Origin: RUG11237 sp964450185 | Lineage (GTDB): Bacteria; Bacillota; Clostridia; Lachnospirales; Lachnospiraceae | Direction: 5' to 3' | DNA length: 5,694 bases | NCBI GenBank assembly: GCA_964450185.1 | Contig: CAYVCL010000115.1 | Coordinates: 1 to 5,694, forward strand | In this document: positions 4,761-5,694 of the stretch, one piece after another | How positions within the stretch are numbered: the first letter of the stretch is position 1 | Layout: each line of letters begins with the position of its first letter | Program-made: the position numbers and the translations under genes | The notes under the pieces: generated by a model | Databases searched by the model: none | What the model saw: the letters and a program-made list of their open reading frames with translations, nothing else | What the model was told of the DNA's origin: nothing

Positions 4761-5546
4761 TTATTGTATTTCGAATTCCCGAATTTTTTTAGCGATTTTC
4801 AGTTCAGAATAAATTTCAGCATATTTTCTAGGAGAAAGTCCTTCTATATAATTGGTAGTGAATTCTTTTTTTAATCCTTTTTTCTTTAAAATATCAACCG
4901 CTTTATTGTAAGCGATGGCAGCCTCCGTTTCGGAAGGATAAATCCCAACTAAAAAGTCCCCGTGAATATGTATTTTAGCTTTAAACTGTTCTGTGCCGTC
5001 TTTGGCTTCCAGAGAAACTCCCTGATACTTATTTATAATAGTAATATTTCCATAGCGGTAATCAGAAGTGTCCCCATTGATAAAAATATAGTCTTTTCCG
5101 GGAACGGCGTAATTCTTAATGCCGTAGCGGGACAAGATATTTACCTGCATACCGTAATCAGCCACAAAAAGATGCCCTTTTCTACGCATAATTTTGTGAC
5201 TGGAGTAATAGAATAAATCATCCGTGTCAAAAATCAGATAGTCTTTCTTGGAAAAATAGTAATAAAAGTATTTTTGTTTCAGATAAATAGGTGTTTTAAA
5301 ATACATGCCATTGTCACGGAAATTCACTAAAATTACGTACTTTTCAAAAGATATGGTAAACACATCGGAGTAATCTTTGACAGCACAGGAAGAAGACATG
5401 ATATTGCTGGCTTCTGCATAGGCAGTATGAGCAGCCCACTCGGTAGGAAAACTTCCAAGGCTGATGTGTTTATTTTGATATGTAAAAGAAGAACGGTAAT
5501 AAACAGTTCCATCCTTTTTTGTTGCTTTAAAAACTCCTGGTAACAT
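4761..5546 (-). CDS. Two-AP2-domain protein with a degenerate HNH-like core
   Basis: The 261-residue protein has an AP2/ERF-like unit at about 3-49 (GVFKATKKDG, then ISLGSFPTEWAAHTAYAEA) and another at about 174-221 (YQGVSLEAKDG, then VGIYPSETEAAIAYNKAVDI). Each shows the GV..., three-strand, (L)G.(F/Y).T/SE..AA.AY..A layout that binds DNA in plant factors and in phage or bacterial HNH homing endonucleases. Between them, YIFINGDTSDYRYGNITIIN (153-172) aligns by eye with the HNH core of such nucleases ('vDHINGDxxDNRxxNLr'), but the Asp-His pair is Ile-Phe. The preceding 'lHR' is LSR (138-140). Catalysis is therefore unlikely and a DNA-binding role is inferred. AAGGAG (5553-5558 on the complement) six bases before ATG supports the start. 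The gene stands alone with its own terminator. A TATAGT-like -10 (complement of 5582-5587) has no clear -35. Its target is unknown. Confidence 0.8.
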   Translation of the reverse strand: MLPGVFKATKKDGTVYYRSSFTYQNKHISLGSFPTEWAAHTAYAEASNIMSSSCAVKDYSDVFTISFEKYVILVNFRDNGMYFKTPIYLKQKYFYYYFSKKDYLIFDTDDLFYYSSHKIMRRKGHLFVADYGMQVNILSRYGIKNYAVPGKDYIFINGDTSDYRYGNITIINKYQGVSLEAKDGTEQFKAKIHIHGDFLVGIYPSETEAAIAYNKAVDILKKKGLKKEFTTNYIEGLSPRKYAEIYSELKIAKKIREFEIQ

Positions 5547-5694
5547 AAAACGCTCCTTATTAATTCAATCTATTTTAGTTTACTATAAGCAGCAAAAAGT
5601 TTCTACTATATTTAAAAGAAAAGGGTATAAATTTCTAAAATCGGGCATTTATGAAAAAAAGATGAATAATATTCTTAAAAACTGTAAAAAACTG

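Noticed and set aside
5582..5610. Promoter for the AP2 gene from two TATAGT copies (complement of 5582-5587 and 5605-5610)
   Set aside because: One copy could be a -10, but no -35 of any quality lies at the right distance, so it is mentioned only in the gene entry.
5677..5694. Direct repeat AAAAACTG twice, resembling AgrA/LytTR half-sites on the complement
   Set aside because: The repeats are 10 bases apart, not the roughly 21-base periodicity of LytTR sites, and the stretch is A-rich low complexity cut by the window edge.

Overview
The window looks like a low-GC Gram-positive chromosome. It has strong AGGAGG-type ribosome binding sites, AT-rich spacers and agr-type quorum-sensing genes. The gene styles (AgrB/AgrD, an AlgI-type MBOAT beside an SGNH partner, a stand-alone AP2 protein) suggest Clostridia, most likely a Lachnospiraceae-like gut anaerobe. 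That placement is inference; no marker gene is present.

Left part (1-975): an agr-type peptide signalling locus. The first 83 bases are the last 26 codons of what reads as a GHKL-type sensor histidine kinase (AgrC-like). Next come an AgrB-type membrane peptidase (ending at 723) and a 53-codon AgrD-like pheromone precursor (725-886), closed by a strong hairpin terminator. The predicted signal is a five-residue thiolactone ring, Cys-Thr-Gly-Ile-Tyr. AgrB and AgrD would make and release it and the kinase would sense it. No response regulator is visible, so it probably lies off the left edge.

Middle part (1018-3460): a two-gene unit for O-acylation of an exported or cell-surface polymer. It consists of an AlgI/DltB-type MBOAT membrane acyltransferase and a membrane-anchored SGNH-fold partner whose usual catalytic Asp seems to be replaced.

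3461-3712: a spacer that is almost entirely regulatory. It has a promoter, a perfect ribosome binding site, a 14-codon leader peptide (MLLLNVRHHYYYFH), a chain of mutually exclusive pairings, and a 16-bp intrinsic terminator ending just before the next gene. The parity of the pairings gives a coherent ribosome-mediated attenuator: a ribosome slowed on the His/Tyr codons should let the downstream NAD(P)-dependent SDR/epimerase gene (3746-4699) be transcribed. This is the most interesting element in the window.

Right part (4700-5694): a terminator between convergent genes, then on the minus strand a 261-residue protein with two AP2-like DNA-binding domains around an HNH-like core that has lost its histidines. 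It looks like a homing-endonuclease-derived protein that kept DNA binding and lost cleavage. The final 148 bases hold only its upstream region.
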